Part shown: one piece after another, positions 49,041 through 59,081 of the stretch
How positions within the stretch are numbered: the stretch's first letter is position 1
How the letters are laid out: each line of letters starts with the position of its first letter
Source of the DNA: Streptomyces showdoensis
GTDB taxonomy: Bacteria; Actinomycetota; Actinomycetes; Streptomycetales; Streptomycetaceae
DNA: 64,000 nucleotides
NCBI RefSeq assembly: GCF_039535475.1
Contig: NZ_BAAAXG010000004.1
Span: 62,001-126,000 of the forward strand
Direction of reading: 5' to 3'
Position numbers and translations under genes: made by a program
Notes under the pieces: model-generated
Told to the model about the DNA's origin: nothing
The model's input: only the letters and a program-made list of their open reading frames with translations
The model's database searches: none

Positions 49041-49740
49041 TCAGGAGCGCTCGGCGACCGGTCGGGGCGGCCCCCGCCACGCCGACGCACGCCTCGTTCC
49101 CCTCGGGGTCGGCCAGCACCCAGTTGGACGGCGCGTCGGCGTCGTCCACCAGGCGCCCGCCGGCCGCGAGCGCGGCGGCGATCCGCTCCTCCGCCCGGTC
49201 GTACGGCACCCACACGTCGACGTGCAGCCGGTTGCGCTGCGGGCGCGGTGCGTCCATCCCCTGGAAGTAGAAGGGCGCCCCGCGGCGGCGGGGGTCGATC
49301 AGGTCCTCGTCGCTCCCCGCACGGTCCTCGTAGCCGAGCAGGGCACGCCAGAACGGCACCACGGCGGCGCCCGACAGGGCGTCGACCGTGACCTGCACGG
49401 TCTGGACAGCGGCCGGGTCGGCCGGGACGCCCAGCGAGCGCGCCGCGGCCGAGATCCCCCGGGCCAGCTCGATGTGCCGCTCGGTCAGCCCGTAATAGGC
49501 GTCCGTGACCGTGATCAGCCGGACCGTCACGCCCTCCTCCCGCAGGTCCACGTCCGGGCTGCCGTCGCCCAGGCCGGGCAGTTCGCCGATCGCCTGCACG
49601 AGCCGGGCGCCGACCGCGAACGACCCGGTGCGGAAAAAGGCGCACGCTCCCTCGCCCACGACCCGCCAGTCCCCGAGCCCCTCGGTCTCGTGGAACCGCT
49701 GGGGCCTGATGCGCACGTTCTCGCTCGTCTCTGTCGTCAT
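49041..49740 (-). pseudogene. VOC family / pterin-dehydratase-like fusion protein, C-terminus frameshifted
   Basis: Starts at ATG 49740. Residues 1-95 resemble pterin-4a-carbinolamine dehydratase-like modules (FFRTGSFAVGARLVQAIGELPGLGDGSPDVDLREEGVTVRL) and residues 105-225 a VOC domain (VPFWRALLGYEDR...NRLHVDVWVPYDRAEERIAAALAAGGRL...WVLADPEGNEACV). As written the frame then runs on antisense into the lipid-kinase gene to 48745. Deleting one base of the CC at 49082-49083 gives EACVAWRG and a stop at 49041, i.e. 233 codons, the expected family end. I judge it a base overcall or recent frameshift. Function unknown. Confidence 0.7.
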
Positions 49741-49772
49741 CTGATCAACCTAGCCTGCAGGTACGACAACCC

Positions 49773-50915
49773 TCACCGGAGCCGGGGCACTTCGGGGCCG
49801 CGCGGCTGCCGGAGCCGGCGGTCGAAGAAGGACCCGACCCGGTGCCGGAGCTCCGCCCCGATCCGCGCCGGGGCGCCGGTGCCGACCAGCTCGGCCCGCG
49901 CGGCGGCCGTCACGAGCCCGGCGGCCTGGAGCTGCGGGACGAGCGCGGCGTAGTCGGTGAACGCCCAGTGGCCGCTCCGGGTGAGCCGGGCACGCTCGGC
50001 GGTCAGCCCGGCCCACGAGCGGTCGATGCGGGCGGCGCCGTCGAAGCCGTCGGTGCGCAGGAGCAGCAGCGGACGGTCGAAGCGGGCGGGGGCGCCGAGG
50101 GGATGGAGGTCGAGGTAGCCCTCCAGGTTCGCCACGGCGCCGATCCGCCGGTCGGCGTGCGCCGCGTACACGGCGGCGGTCCCGCCGGCCGAGTGCCCGT
50201 AGACCCCGATCCGGCCCGTGTCCATGACCGGGGCCGTCGGCAGCCCGCCGAGCCGGTCGAGGACGAAGCGGAGGTCCGCGACCCGGGTGTCGATCATCGT
50301 GCGGAAGGTCGCCGGGTCCGGCGGGCCGAACAGCACGGTCGTCCGCATGCCGCTCGGGAGCTCCACCTGCGTCGCGTCGCCGGGATGGTCGACGAGGACG
50401 ACGACCCGGCCGTGGCTCGCCAGATCCTCGGCGAGACCCGTGCCGAGGGTCCGGGAGTCGCCGCCGCCCGGGCCGTACAGCAGCACCGGGCGGCGCCCGG
50501 GCAGCGGCGGCGCGTCCACGTGCCCGTGGGTGAGGACCGCGCCCCAGTCCACCGCCCCCGGCTCCGGAAGCCCCCGGTGCACGTGCGGGGCGAGACCGGC
50601 GAAGACCTCGGCGGCGGCGGGCGAGAGCTGCGGGGCGCGCGGGAAGCCGCGGACGGTACGGGCCGGGTACAGCACCGTGAGCATCACCTCCCGGGCCCCG
50701 CCCACCCACGGGTCGGTACGGGAGGGATCGGTGAGGTGGACCGTGCGCAGGCCGACGGGGTGCGGACCGGTCGGCGCCGACAGCCGGAGCGGCGATCCGG
50801 GAGTCCCCGCGGCGGCGGCCCGCGCCGAGGCGCTCGCGGGCAGCAGAGCGGAGGCGGTGCCGAGGAGCGCCCCCGCGACCAGGGTGCGGCGGCTGATGGC
50901 GTGGTTCGTCGTCAT
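49773..50915 (-). CDS. Tat-exported alpha/beta hydrolase (PAF-acetylhydrolase/lipase-like)
   Basis: A 380-residue exported esterase. A twin-arginine signal (ISRRTLVAGALLGTASALLPASASA) is followed by an alpha/beta hydrolase fold of the platelet-activating-factor acetylhydrolase/dienelactone group: VLLYGPGGGDSRT, nucleophile Ser in IGVYGHSAGGTAAVYAAH and His in LTRSGHWAFTDYA. Its substrate is unknown, perhaps a lipid or polyester. ATG at 50915 follows AAGGATG. The frame is open far upstream, but homology starts at the Tat signal. It is divergent from a DUF5937 regulator. Confidence 0.85.
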   Translation of the reverse strand: MTTNHAISRRTLVAGALLGTASALLPASASARAAAAGTPGSPLRLSAPTGPHPVGLRTVHLTDPSRTDPWVGGAREVMLTVLYPARTVRGFPRAPQLSPAAAEVFAGLAPHVHRGLPEPGAVDWGAVLTHGHVDAPPLPGRRPVLLYGPGGGDSRTLGTGLAEDLASHGRVVVLVDHPGDATQVELPSGMRTTVLFGPPDPATFRTMIDTRVADLRFVLDRLGGLPTAPVMDTGRIGVYGHSAGGTAAVYAAHADRRIGAVANLEGYLDLHPLGAPARFDRPLLLLRTDGFDGAARIDRSWAGLTAERARLTRSGHWAFTDYAALVPQLQAAGLVTAAARAELVGTGAPARIGAELRHRVGSFFDRRLRQPRGPEVPRLR

Positions 50916-51000
50916 GGAGGCATCCTTGGTGCGGGGCGGGGGCCCGCGCGAAGGTTCAGGCCCTGCCCGAAAGGCTGGTGTCGAGCGAGGGGTCGTGCGG

Positions 51001-51993
51001 GTGCTGCGCATCCATTTCACGGTGGACGACGTCGCGGGGGTCCGCTTCGCCCCGCGCCCGGCACCGCTGCAGGAGCTGCACGCCGCCCTGACGACGGCCG
51101 TCGCGCCCCGCCGCGAGCCGCTGTTCGGCCGGTGGCGGGACCGCGTGCTCCGCACCCTCCCCGCCGCCTCCGAACCGCTCGCCGACCTCGTCCCGGCAGG
51201 CCGCCCGCCCGCCTTCCTCGACGTCCTCGGCGACACGCTCACGGCGAGCTTCGAACGGATCCGGTCCACGGACCCCGACACCGTCCGCCGGGAACTGGAG
51301 CGGGTGTACGGGGCGGGGCGGCCCGCGCCCCGCTGGGTCCGAGACCTGCACGCGGGCGAGGAGACGGCCTGGCGCACCGTGCACCGCGCCCAGCGGGCCG
51401 CGTACGAGACGGTGCTCGCCCCGGTGTGGCCCGTCGTCCAGGACCTGCACCGCGACGAGTTCGCCCGCCACGCCCTGACCGTCGCCGCACACGGAACGGC
51501 CGCCGGGCTGACCGCCCTGGCCCCGGGCAGCCGCTTCCACGAGGGCGTCTGGGAGTGGCCGGGCGCCGCGGCGCGCGACGTGCGCCTCGGGGGCCGGGGC
51601 CTCGTCCTGCTGCCGACCTTCCACCACCCGGCGGGCCCGCTCCTCCAGGACCTCCCGGGCCGCGCCGTGGTCCTCACGTACCCGGCGGGCCCCGGCCTCC
51701 CACCCGTACCCGAGGGGGAGGCCGGGCCCGACGACGCCTTGGCGCCCGTCCTCGGCCGCACCCGCGCCGAACTCCTGCGCCTCCTCTCCGGACCCCACTC
51801 CACCACGGAGCTGGCCCGCGCCCTCCGGGTGAGCAACGCGACGGCCTCCGCCCACGCGGCCGCGCTGCGGGGCGCGGGGCTGCTGGCGACGCGGCGGACC
51901 GGCCGATCGGTGACGCACGAGCGGACGGCGCTCGGGACGCTGCTGGTCGCGGACGGCCGGCCCCCCTCGACCAGCCCCGGGGAGGACGGCTGA
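51001..51993 (+). CDS. ArsR/SmtB-type winged-helix regulator with DUF5937 domain
   Basis: A 330-residue actinobacterial regulator. The N-terminal region (VLRIHFTVDDVAGVRFAPRPAPLQELHAAL) and central portion match DUF5937, and the C-terminus (about 265-320, LLRLLSGPHSTTELARALRVSNATASAHAAALRGAGLLATRRTGRSVTHERTALG) is an ArsR-like winged helix. No metal-binding Cys are seen, so the signal is unknown. GTG at 51001 begins the family homology. It is divergent from the exported hydrolase, which it may control. Confidence 0.83.
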   Translation: MLRIHFTVDDVAGVRFAPRPAPLQELHAALTTAVAPRREPLFGRWRDRVLRTLPAASEPLADLVPAGRPPAFLDVLGDTLTASFERIRSTDPDTVRRELERVYGAGRPAPRWVRDLHAGEETAWRTVHRAQRAAYETVLAPVWPVVQDLHRDEFARHALTVAAHGTAAGLTALAPGSRFHEGVWEWPGAAARDVRLGGRGLVLLPTFHHPAGPLLQDLPGRAVVLTYPAGPGLPPVPEGEAGPDDALAPVLGRTRAELLRLLSGPHSTTELARALRVSNATASAHAAALRGAGLLATRRTGRSVTHERTALGTLLVADGRPPSTSPGEDG

Positions 51994-52196
51994 CCGGCCG
52001 TCGGCATCGCGCCGGGTCGCCCCACCGGCCCCCGGTGTCCCTCTTGTTGGGGACCCGTAGGCCCCCGCGTAGCACTTGAGGATGATCCCGAGCCCTCACC
52101 GAGAGGGACTTTCCTCCCGCCGGGGAACCCGGTCCCGTGGGTTCCGTCTTGCTCTCCGAGCCGGCTTGATCGTCGAGCCGGCCGGAGGAGGGTCTG

Positions 52197-53348
52197 ATGG
52201 CAGGTCAGCTGAGCGGGGCGACGCGGGCGAAGGCGTCCGCACCGGAATACCAGGGGGCGCTCGGGTCCCTGTCGGTGAACGCCTCCCTGCCCGAGGTGCT
52301 CGCCAAGGGCGTCGAGGAGCTCCGGGCGGCGGAGCGGGCCGGGGACCTGGCCGAGGTGGCCCGCTGCGGGCTCGCCGTGGCGGAGGCGTGCCGCAGGCTG
52401 GGCCGGATCGACGAGGCCGACCGGGCGTGGAAGGCGAGCTACCGGGCGGCGCGTTCGGCCGGGAACGAAGGAGCGATGGCCTGGGCCCTGTGGAGCGGCG
52501 GCACGCTCGCCCGGCAGCGCGGCGAACTCAGGCTGGCGTACCGGCTGCTGAGGCTGGCCGCCGAGGCGGGGGAGCGGGGCGGCGACGTCGTCGTGCGCGG
52601 CTACTCGCTCGCCGGGCTCGCCGAGACCGGGCGCATCCAGGGCGACTACGAGGCCGTGGGCAGGCTGCACGAGCAGCTCCTCGCCGAGGCCCGCCGCCGC
52701 GGCGAGGCCCGGCACACCGTGTGGGCCCTGGAGGGGATCGCCCAGATGCACCGCAACACCGGCTCCTACGACAAGGCCCTGGCCCTGTTCGAGGAGGCGG
52801 CCGAGACGGCGTCGCGCGCGGAGGACCGGCGCGGCTGGGCCTGGGCCCTGCGCGGCATCGCCGACGTGGTGTCCGTACGGGACGGGGACGTGGACCGCGC
52901 CCTCGACCTGCTGTCGCGGGCGGAGGAGGCCTGCCGCGAGATACGCCTGGCCAGCGCGCTGGCCTACAACCACAAGATGCGCGGCAACGTCCTGTACCGG
53001 GCCGGTCGTTACGAGGAGGCCCGCGAGCTGTACGCGCTGGCCCTGGAGGAGTTCCAGGGGATGGAGGAACCGCGCGGCACGGCGCTGTCGCGCCTGGGGC
53101 TGGTCAAGTCCCGGGCCCGCCTGGGCCGTGACACCGCCCGGACCGCCGGCGAACTGGCCGAGCTCCGCACCACCTTGGACCGCATCGGCCTGCGGCACGC
53201 CCGCGACATGGTCGACAAGGCCGCCGCCGAGCTCGGGGTCGGTCCGCTGCCCGACCACGGCGGAGACGGGCACGGACAGGAGGAACCCGTACTGCCGGCC
53301 GTCGGCGCCGAAGCCCTGCGGGCGGTCGACGTGGAGGCGCTGCGATGA
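52197..53348 (+). CDS. Tetratricopeptide repeat protein
   Basis: A 383-residue soluble protein built of helical TPR units (about residues 35-330; e.g. AYRLLRLAAEAGERGGD, VWALEGIAQMHRNTGSYDKALALFEEAAETASRAEDRRGWAWALRGIADV, YRAGRYEEARELYALALEEFQGM). TPR arrays bind peptides or other proteins. GGAGGAGGG lies before the ATG. Its stop overlaps the ATG of the polyprenyl synthase, so the two are translated together and may form a functional pair. Confidence 0.85.
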   Translation: MAGQLSGATRAKASAPEYQGALGSLSVNASLPEVLAKGVEELRAAERAGDLAEVARCGLAVAEACRRLGRIDEADRAWKASYRAARSAGNEGAMAWALWSGGTLARQRGELRLAYRLLRLAAEAGERGGDVVVRGYSLAGLAETGRIQGDYEAVGRLHEQLLAEARRRGEARHTVWALEGIAQMHRNTGSYDKALALFEEAAETASRAEDRRGWAWALRGIADVVSVRDGDVDRALDLLSRAEEACREIRLASALAYNHKMRGNVLYRAGRYEEARELYALALEEFQGMEEPRGTALSRLGLVKSRARLGRDTARTAGELAELRTTLDRIGLRHARDMVDKAAAELGVGPLPDHGGDGHGQEEPVLPAVGAEALRAVDVEALR

Positions 53349-54471
53349 ACACCCTCCCCACGCCGTCCACGCCGCTCCGCGCGGCCCCGGCGTCCGCCGC
53401 CCGGGCCAGGACCGTCGTACGGGCCCCCCCTTCCGCCCGCCGCCCCGGTCGGCGGCCATGTGGCACGCTGCCGCGCCCTGGTCCGGCCCGCGCTGGTCGA
53501 GGCGGTCGGCCGGCTGCACCCCTGGACCGGGGAGATGGCGGCGTACGCGCTGGGCTGGGCCGACCCGGCCGGCACCCCGGACCCCCACCGGGTCGGAGGG
53601 CAAGGGCGTGCGACAGGCCCTCGCCTTACTCGGCGCGGAGGCCGTCGGGGCCGACGGAGCCGAGGCCGTCCCGGGAGCGGTCGCGGTCGAACTCGTCCAC
53701 ACGTTCTCCCTCCTCCACGACGACATCATGGACGCCGACGCCCTGCGCCGGCAGCGCCCCGCCGTGTGGAAGGAGTACGGGACGGGCCCGGCCGTCCTGG
53801 CGGGCGACGCGCTCCTCGCCCAGGCCGTGGCGGTCCTCGCCGAAGCCCCCGGCCGCCACACGGGAGCCGCGGTGCGGCGCCTCTGCGGCACCCTGAACGA
53901 CCTGGTGTCCGGCCAGGCGGAGGACCTGCGCTTCGAGGACCGCCCCTGGCACGGACCCGGCGCGGTGTCACCCGACCAGTACCGGTCGATGGCCGAGCAC
54001 AAGACGGGCGCCCTGCTGGGCTGCGCGCTCGCCCTCGGCGCGGTGCTCGGCGGCGCCCCCGACCGGACCGTGACCGCGCTCGACAGGGCCGGGCGCCATC
54101 TCGGCCTCGCCTTCCAGGCGGTGGACGACGTCCTCGGCATCTGGGGCGACCCCGCCGTGACCGGAAAGCCCGTCCACGCCGACCTGCGCCGGGGCAAGAA
54201 GACCTACCCGGTGCTCGTCGCCCTGGCCGGCGGGGGCGAGGTGGCCCACGAGCTGGTCACGCTGCTCTCCTCCGGCCGCCCGGTCGACGGCGAGGCGGCG
54301 GAACTCGTCGCGGCCCTCGTGGAGGAGGCCGGCGGACGCGCCGCCACCCGCGACGAGGCGCGCCGCCACCTGGACGCCGCCCGCCGCGTCCTGCGGGAGA
54401 CCCCGCTGGAGCCCACGGCCGCGCGACGGCTGGACGCACTGTTCGCGCACCTGCTCGACCGCACCTGGTGA
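53345..54471 (+). pseudogene. Polyprenyl (isoprenyl diphosphate) synthase, two +1 frameshifts
   Basis: A trans-isoprenyl diphosphate synthase condensing isopentenyl diphosphate with allylic primers. The main part (from about 53600) has the first aspartate motif in SLLHDDIMDAD, the basic K-G-V-R start block, and the second motif FQAVDDVLGIWGDPAVTGKPV. The N-terminus is spread over three frames: MNTLPTPSTP... from 53345, then LVRPALVEAVGRLHPWTGEMAAYALGWADPAG, then GKGVRQALALL. Dropping one C from the seven-C run (53424-53430) and one G from GGG (53598-53600) restores 375 codons. ATG overlaps the TPR stop. Product chain length cannot be judged. Confidence 0.78.
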
Positions 54472-54526
54472 CCGGCGGCCCGCGCCGGGCCGCCCGCTCA
54501 CGATCCCCGGTCGCACCATGACCGAA

Positions 54527-54555
54527 CGGCGTCACCACGCGAGGTGGTGACGCCG
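54527..54555. terminator. Bidirectional hairpin terminator, 12-bp stem
   Basis: CGGCGTCACCAC (54527-54538) pairs perfectly with GTGGTGACGCCG (54544-54555) around GCGAG. It lies between the convergent polyprenyl synthase and subtilisin genes. Confidence 0.85.
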
Positions 54556-54644
54556 CTTCAGGAGGTGTCGGCCGAAGGGGATCCGGTCAACGCGAGCCGC
54601 TCGTCGGGCGACGGGTCAACGGGCGATCCGTCGGCGCGGGAACG

Positions 54645-57600
54645 TCACTTGCCGAGCCACGCGTTGTGGATCGTCAGCGTCGACGTGTTGCCCTGCTTGT
54701 CCGTGACCTCGGCGGAGAGCGCGATGCCACGGTCCTTCGCCGGGCTCTTCACCGAGATCCGCCCGTCCCGGACGGGAACGACCTGCCAGGTCTTCCCGTC
54801 GTCGTAACTCACCTTCACCGTGAGCGACGTGAGGTTCTTCCCGGACGCCGAGCCCTGCACGGTCACCGGCACGACGACCGGCGCGAGCTGCGGGGCGCGC
54901 GAGGCCAGGTCGACGGGAGCCGCGAAGCGGACCGTGGACACCGGCAGTGCCGTGGTCGCCGTGACCTGCCGCGAACGGAAGGTGAAGCCGGCCTCGACCC
55001 GGGTCGAGGCCGCGGCGAGGCCCGCGGGACGCTCCACGGAGGTCGTCAGCCGGTACTCGGCGTCGGCGCCGTCGACGGTGAAGGGCTGCGAGCCGGTCAG
55101 CGGGTCGGCGTTCTCGGCGACCTTGACGCCGTTGCGGTAGAGCGTGGACGTGGCCGTGCCGTACGGGCTGCGCCCCACGTGGCCCTTGCCGTCGGCGAAC
55201 AGGGGGACGGAGCCGACGAGCTGCTGCTCACCGGTGACCGGGTCGGGAGCGGTGCGGAAGACGCCCCGGCGCTCGCCCAGGAGCGGGCCGAAGACGCCGG
55301 TGTTGAAGTCCTCCCGGTACGTCCGGCCGGACTCGTAGCGCTTCGGCAGGGCCATCTCCAGGCTGCCCTCGTAGGCCGGGTAGCCCCACTCGTCCGGCGC
55401 GCCCGCCTGTTCGAACTTGGTGAGCCACTGGACGCCGTCGGCGGTGGAGACGTAGAAGGTGCGCGTCCCCGGCGCCGGCTGCAGCGCGGAGAAGCCGTTG
55501 CCCTCGGGCGCGCCCGGCAGGTGCGCGAACGGGGAGACGAGGGCCGACTTCCCGGGGGCGGAGGCGCCGAGACCGACCTTCAGGGTGGCCAGTTCGTTCG
55601 CCTTCACGTGCTTGGTGTAGCCGGTCGCGAGTGTGTTCACGGGGCCGCCGTAGGCCACCGAGTACTGGCTGGTGGCGTCCTTGAGGAAGTGCGCGTCCCA
55701 GGTCTGCAGCAGCGAGCCGTCGGTGACGGCCGGGCCCAGGTGGGTGGTCCGGAAGCCGGCGTAGCCGCGCAGGACCCAGCCGTTGCCGACCCCGGCCGAT
55801 CTCGGTGGCCCGCTCGTAGTACGCGCCGAAGTAGTCGGCCCGGTCGATGCCGGGCACCGTCACCTCCACCGGCTTGGTGGTGCGCGCGTCGGCGACGACC
55901 GTCATGTCACCGGTCACCTCCAGCTTCGGCTGGGAGATCCAGTCCGTCCCCTTGGTGTAGTCCGAGGGGTCCTGGTAGACGGCCGTGTCGAAGGTGTACG
56001 AGCCCTTCGGCACCCGGATCGTGTGGCTGCCCGGCTGGTCGATGCGGATCTGGAAGCCCGCGGCCGGTCCGCCGACGCCGAGCAGGGTGCTGGCGAAGTT
56101 CCGGGCGTCGGCACCGTCGCGGTCGACGGCCCGGAGCGTCACGTCGTACGACTCGGCCTCCCGCACGGCCACCGCGGCAGTCCGGACGGACTGGCCCGCG
56201 GCGGTGGCGGTGACGTAGCCCGAGTAGGTGCCGTCGGCGTCGCCGATCCTGGTGTCGGCGACGAGGTCGACCTCGGCCCGGCCGCCGGCCGGCACGGTCA
56301 CCCGCGAGGCGCCGAGCGCGAAGAACCCGGCCGGGGCCGGCTTGCCCGCCGGGTCCAGGGTGGCCACCGACAGGTCGAGGGTGACGTCCGTGGTCCCGAG
56401 GTTGCGGTAGGCGAGCTTCCTGGAGACCGGGACGTCGTCGGCGTGCGGCCACAGCGCCGTGCCGTAGTTCAGCGAGACCGGCTCGGCGATGACGCTCTGG
56501 CCCAGCGCCTTGTCGACCTGGACGCGACCCGTGCCCTGCTGGAAGGCGGTGTAGGCGCCGCCCTTGGTGGACGCGGTCAGCGCGCCCTTGAGCTCGGCCG
56601 CCTTCCAGTCCGGGTGCCGCTGCTTCAGGATCGCCGCCGCGCCCGCGACGTGCGGGGTCGCCATGGAGGTGCCGTCGATCTGCAGGTAGCCGGGTGCGGG
56701 GTGCGGGGTGCCGGGGCGGGTGTCGATGGCGCTGCCGGCGGCGGCCGCCGCCGTGATGGCGACGCCGGGCGCGGTCAGGTCCGGCTTGACGGCGCCGTCG
56801 CCGACGCGCGGGCCGGTGCTGGAGAACGGCGCGAGCCGGTCGTCCTTGTCGACGGCGCCGACGGTCAGCGCGGCGTCCGCGCTGCCGGGCGAGCCCACCG
56901 AGGAGGCGCCGCTCTCGCCCTCGTTGCCCGCCGCGATCGCGAACAGGATGCCCTTCTCGGCGGTCAGCCGGTTGACCGTCGCCTCCAGGGGGTCGATCCC
57001 GGGGCTGTCGGTGCTGCCGAGGCTGAGGTTGACCACGTCCGCGCCCTCGGCCGCGGCCCACTCCATGCCCGCGATGACGGCGGAGTCGTCCCCGAAGCCC
57101 TCGTCGTCGAGGACCTTGCCGCTGATGACCTTGGCGCCGGGCGCGACCCCCTTATAGAGGCCGCCGGACTTGGCACCGGTGCCCGCGGCGATCGACGCGA
57201 CGTGCGTGCCGTGGCCGACGCGGTCCACGGTGTCGGGGGAGGAGGAGAAGTTCTTCTCGCCGACGACCTGGGTCTTCAGGTCCTCGTGGGTCTTGTCGAC
57301 GCCGGTGTCGAGCACGGCGATCTTCACGCCCGTGCCGTCGTAGCCGGACTCCCACGCCTTGTCGGCGCCGATCTGCCGGACGCTGCGGTCCAGGCTCGCC
57401 CCGCGCACTCCGTCCAGCCACACCTTGCCGATGCCGGACGCCGTGGCGCGCAGCCCGCTCCGCTGCCGGTCGGTCAGCGCGTCCCACACCCCGGACAGGT
57501 CGTCCTGGGAGGCGCGGACGGCCTCGGCGTTGAGCGTCGGGAACGCGCGCGCCGACGGGGTGGCCCCGGCGGCACGGACCTCGGCCCGCGCGGCGGTGGC

Positions 57601-58002
57601 GCCCCCTTCGTACTGCACGATCATCTTGAGCCCGGCGCGGTGGCTCTTGCGCAGCCGCGGGTCGGTCAGCACGTCGAGGTCGAAGAGGCGCTGGTCGAGC
57701 TTGCCGGCGGTGATCAGCCGCTCGGCGTCGCCGGGCACCACGAGGGTGTGGCCCTGGGTGCGCTGCACCCGCACGGGTATGTGCTCACGGCCCGGGGCGG
57801 ACTCGAAGCCCACCATCCGGCCCTTGGCGTCCACCACCACGCGGTCGCCGGTGACGAGCGGGATCCGCTGCTTGCCGGCGGTGCGTGCGGTGTCCGGTGC
57901 GGCCGTCGTGTGCGCGGTGATCGCCGTCGCGGGGCCGGTCATTCCTGCTGCCAGGGCCACCGATGTGGCCGCTGCGATGGTGAAGGCGCGTGCTCGCTTC
58001 AC
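54645..58002 (-). pseudogene. Secreted S8 family serine peptidase (subtilisin), one +1 frameshift
   Basis: A large exported subtilisin, 1118 residues after correction. It has a signal peptide (AFTIAAATSVALAAGMTGPATA), a propeptide to about 200, and a catalytic domain with Asp232 (KIAVLDTGVD), His264 (VGHGTHVAS) and Ser446 (DGTSMATPHVAGAAAI), then beta-rich C-terminal domains. Near residue 737 the frame breaks after YERATEIG and resumes in another frame as VGNGWVLRGYAGF through to the stop at 54645. Removing one C of the CCCC at 55790-55793 repairs it. GTG at 58002 is the assumed start; ATG at 58044 or TTG at 58017 are options. Without the repair the protease domain is intact but the C-terminus is scrambled. 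Confidence 0.8.
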
Positions 58003-58464
58003 TTGTGGGCGCAAGTCTCCCCCAGGAGCTTGGGATGGGGTCATCGGTCGAATCCGGCCGGCGGGGCGTGACGCCGCCCGCCGCCGGTCAGCGCAGTATG
58101 CGGAGGCGGGAAGGGAGTGATCAACGGCGGTGTGGGCGCCGGAGGTTGATCCTGATGACTTCAAGCCAACTTGCCGTCGCGGAGTTCGATGGGACGACGA
58201 TGGCCGTGTGACCGCTGTGTGACGGCCGCGCGATGGTTGCGCGACAGCGGGCCGCGAGGGGACGGGCGATCCCGGCGGGGGCGGGCCTCGCGCGCTTCCG
58301 GCGGACCGTCAGGCGCGGAGGCGGAGCGCGCGGCTCCAATTGGCCGTAACCGCATGGCGGGGGAGCCGTCCCCCGAATCCCGTGCATGGACGCGCGCCGG
58401 GGGAGGGGCCCCGGGTGCGGAGGGGGGTGCGGAGGGGGCGGGGTGCGCCCCCGGCCCCGGAGGG
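58003..58464. other. Intergenic region upstream of the subtilisin gene
   Basis: 462 bases with no credible gene. On the plus strand GTGTGAC occurs at 58206-58212 and 58217-58223, an 11-bp direct repeat that could be an activator or repressor site for the minus-strand protease. An arm pair GGCCGT/ACGGCC encloses it. No promoter boxes were convincing. Confidence 0.4.
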
Positions 58465-58935
58465 TCAGCGGGAGGGGAGCTCCGGGCGCGGGTAGACCCT
58501 GGACTGCTTGACGCTGCCGAAGGCGAAGCTGGACTCGATCGACGCGATCCCCGGGATGGCGTGGATCCGGGTGCGGACCAGGGCTTCGTACGCCTCCAGG
58601 CTCTCGATGACGACCCGGAGCAGGTAGTCGCTGCTGCCGGCCATCAGGTAGCAGTCCTGGATGTGGTCGATGAGCCCGACGTGCTCCTCGAAGACGTTCA
58701 CCGCCTCCGCGGTGTGGCGCTCCAGCCGGATCCGGACGAAGACCGTGATCGGCAGACCGAACGCGACCTGGTCCACCGTGGCCGTGTAGCCGCTGATCAG
58801 ACCCGCGTCCTCCAGGCGCCGCACCCGGCGCAGGCAGGGGGAGGGGGAGAGCCTGATCCGGTCGGCGAGGTCCTGGTTCGACAGCCGTCCGTCGGCCTGC
58901 AACTCGTGGATGATCTGGAAGTCCACGGCGTCCAT
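58465..58935 (-). CDS. Lrp/AsnC family transcriptional regulator
   Basis: A 156-residue Lrp-type regulator with helix-turn-helix VDFQIIHELQADGRLSNQDLADRIRLSPSPCLRRVRRLEDAGLI and a RAM ligand domain (HIQDCYLMAGSSDYLLRVVIESLEAYEALVRTRIHAIPGI). ATG at 58935 is preferred over GTG at 58941 because AAGGAG then sits five bases upstream. It is divergent from an EamA exporter and aminotransferase, with four GGCAGA-type half-sites in between. An amino-acid-sensing activator or repressor of that pair is expected. Confidence 0.9.
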   Translation of the reverse strand: MDAVDFQIIHELQADGRLSNQDLADRIRLSPSPCLRRVRRLEDAGLISGYTATVDQVAFGLPITVFVRIRLERHTAEAVNVFEEHVGLIDHIQDCYLMAGSSDYLLRVVIESLEAYEALVRTRIHAIPGIASIESSFAFGSVKQSRVYPRPELPSR

Positions 58936-58946
58936 CGTCACTCCTT

Positions 58947-59001
58947 GGCAGATTCTGCCCCCAGGCTATGTCTGGAGGGCAGAACTAGCAATCATCTGCC
59001 C
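58947..59001. promoter_or_regulatory. Lrp operator cluster, GGCAGA/TCTGCC repeats
   Basis: GGCAGA-T-TCTGCC (58947-58959) is followed by GGGCAGA (58977-58983) and TCTGCCC (58995-59001), i.e. four half-sites in two inverted pairs. The cluster lies between the divergent Lrp and EamA genes, close to the Lrp start, so the regulator likely controls both directions. Confidence 0.65.
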
Positions 59002-59081
59002 GGCCTGAAGCTCTACGGTTGCTCATCGGGGGAAACCGCTTGTGGATTCCGCCTGAACGGCTCCGAGCGGGAGGATCTTTG

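Noticed and set aside
50916..54197. Upstream open extension of the Tat-exported hydrolase frame to about 54197
   Set aside because: It runs antisense through the DUF5937 regulator, TPR and polyprenyl synthase genes. The real protein begins at the Tat signal at 50915.
52197..54471. Encapsulin or terpene-cyclase cluster around the polyprenyl synthase
   Set aside because: Such synthases can be encapsulin cargo or feed cyclases in Streptomyces, but neither partner is present here.
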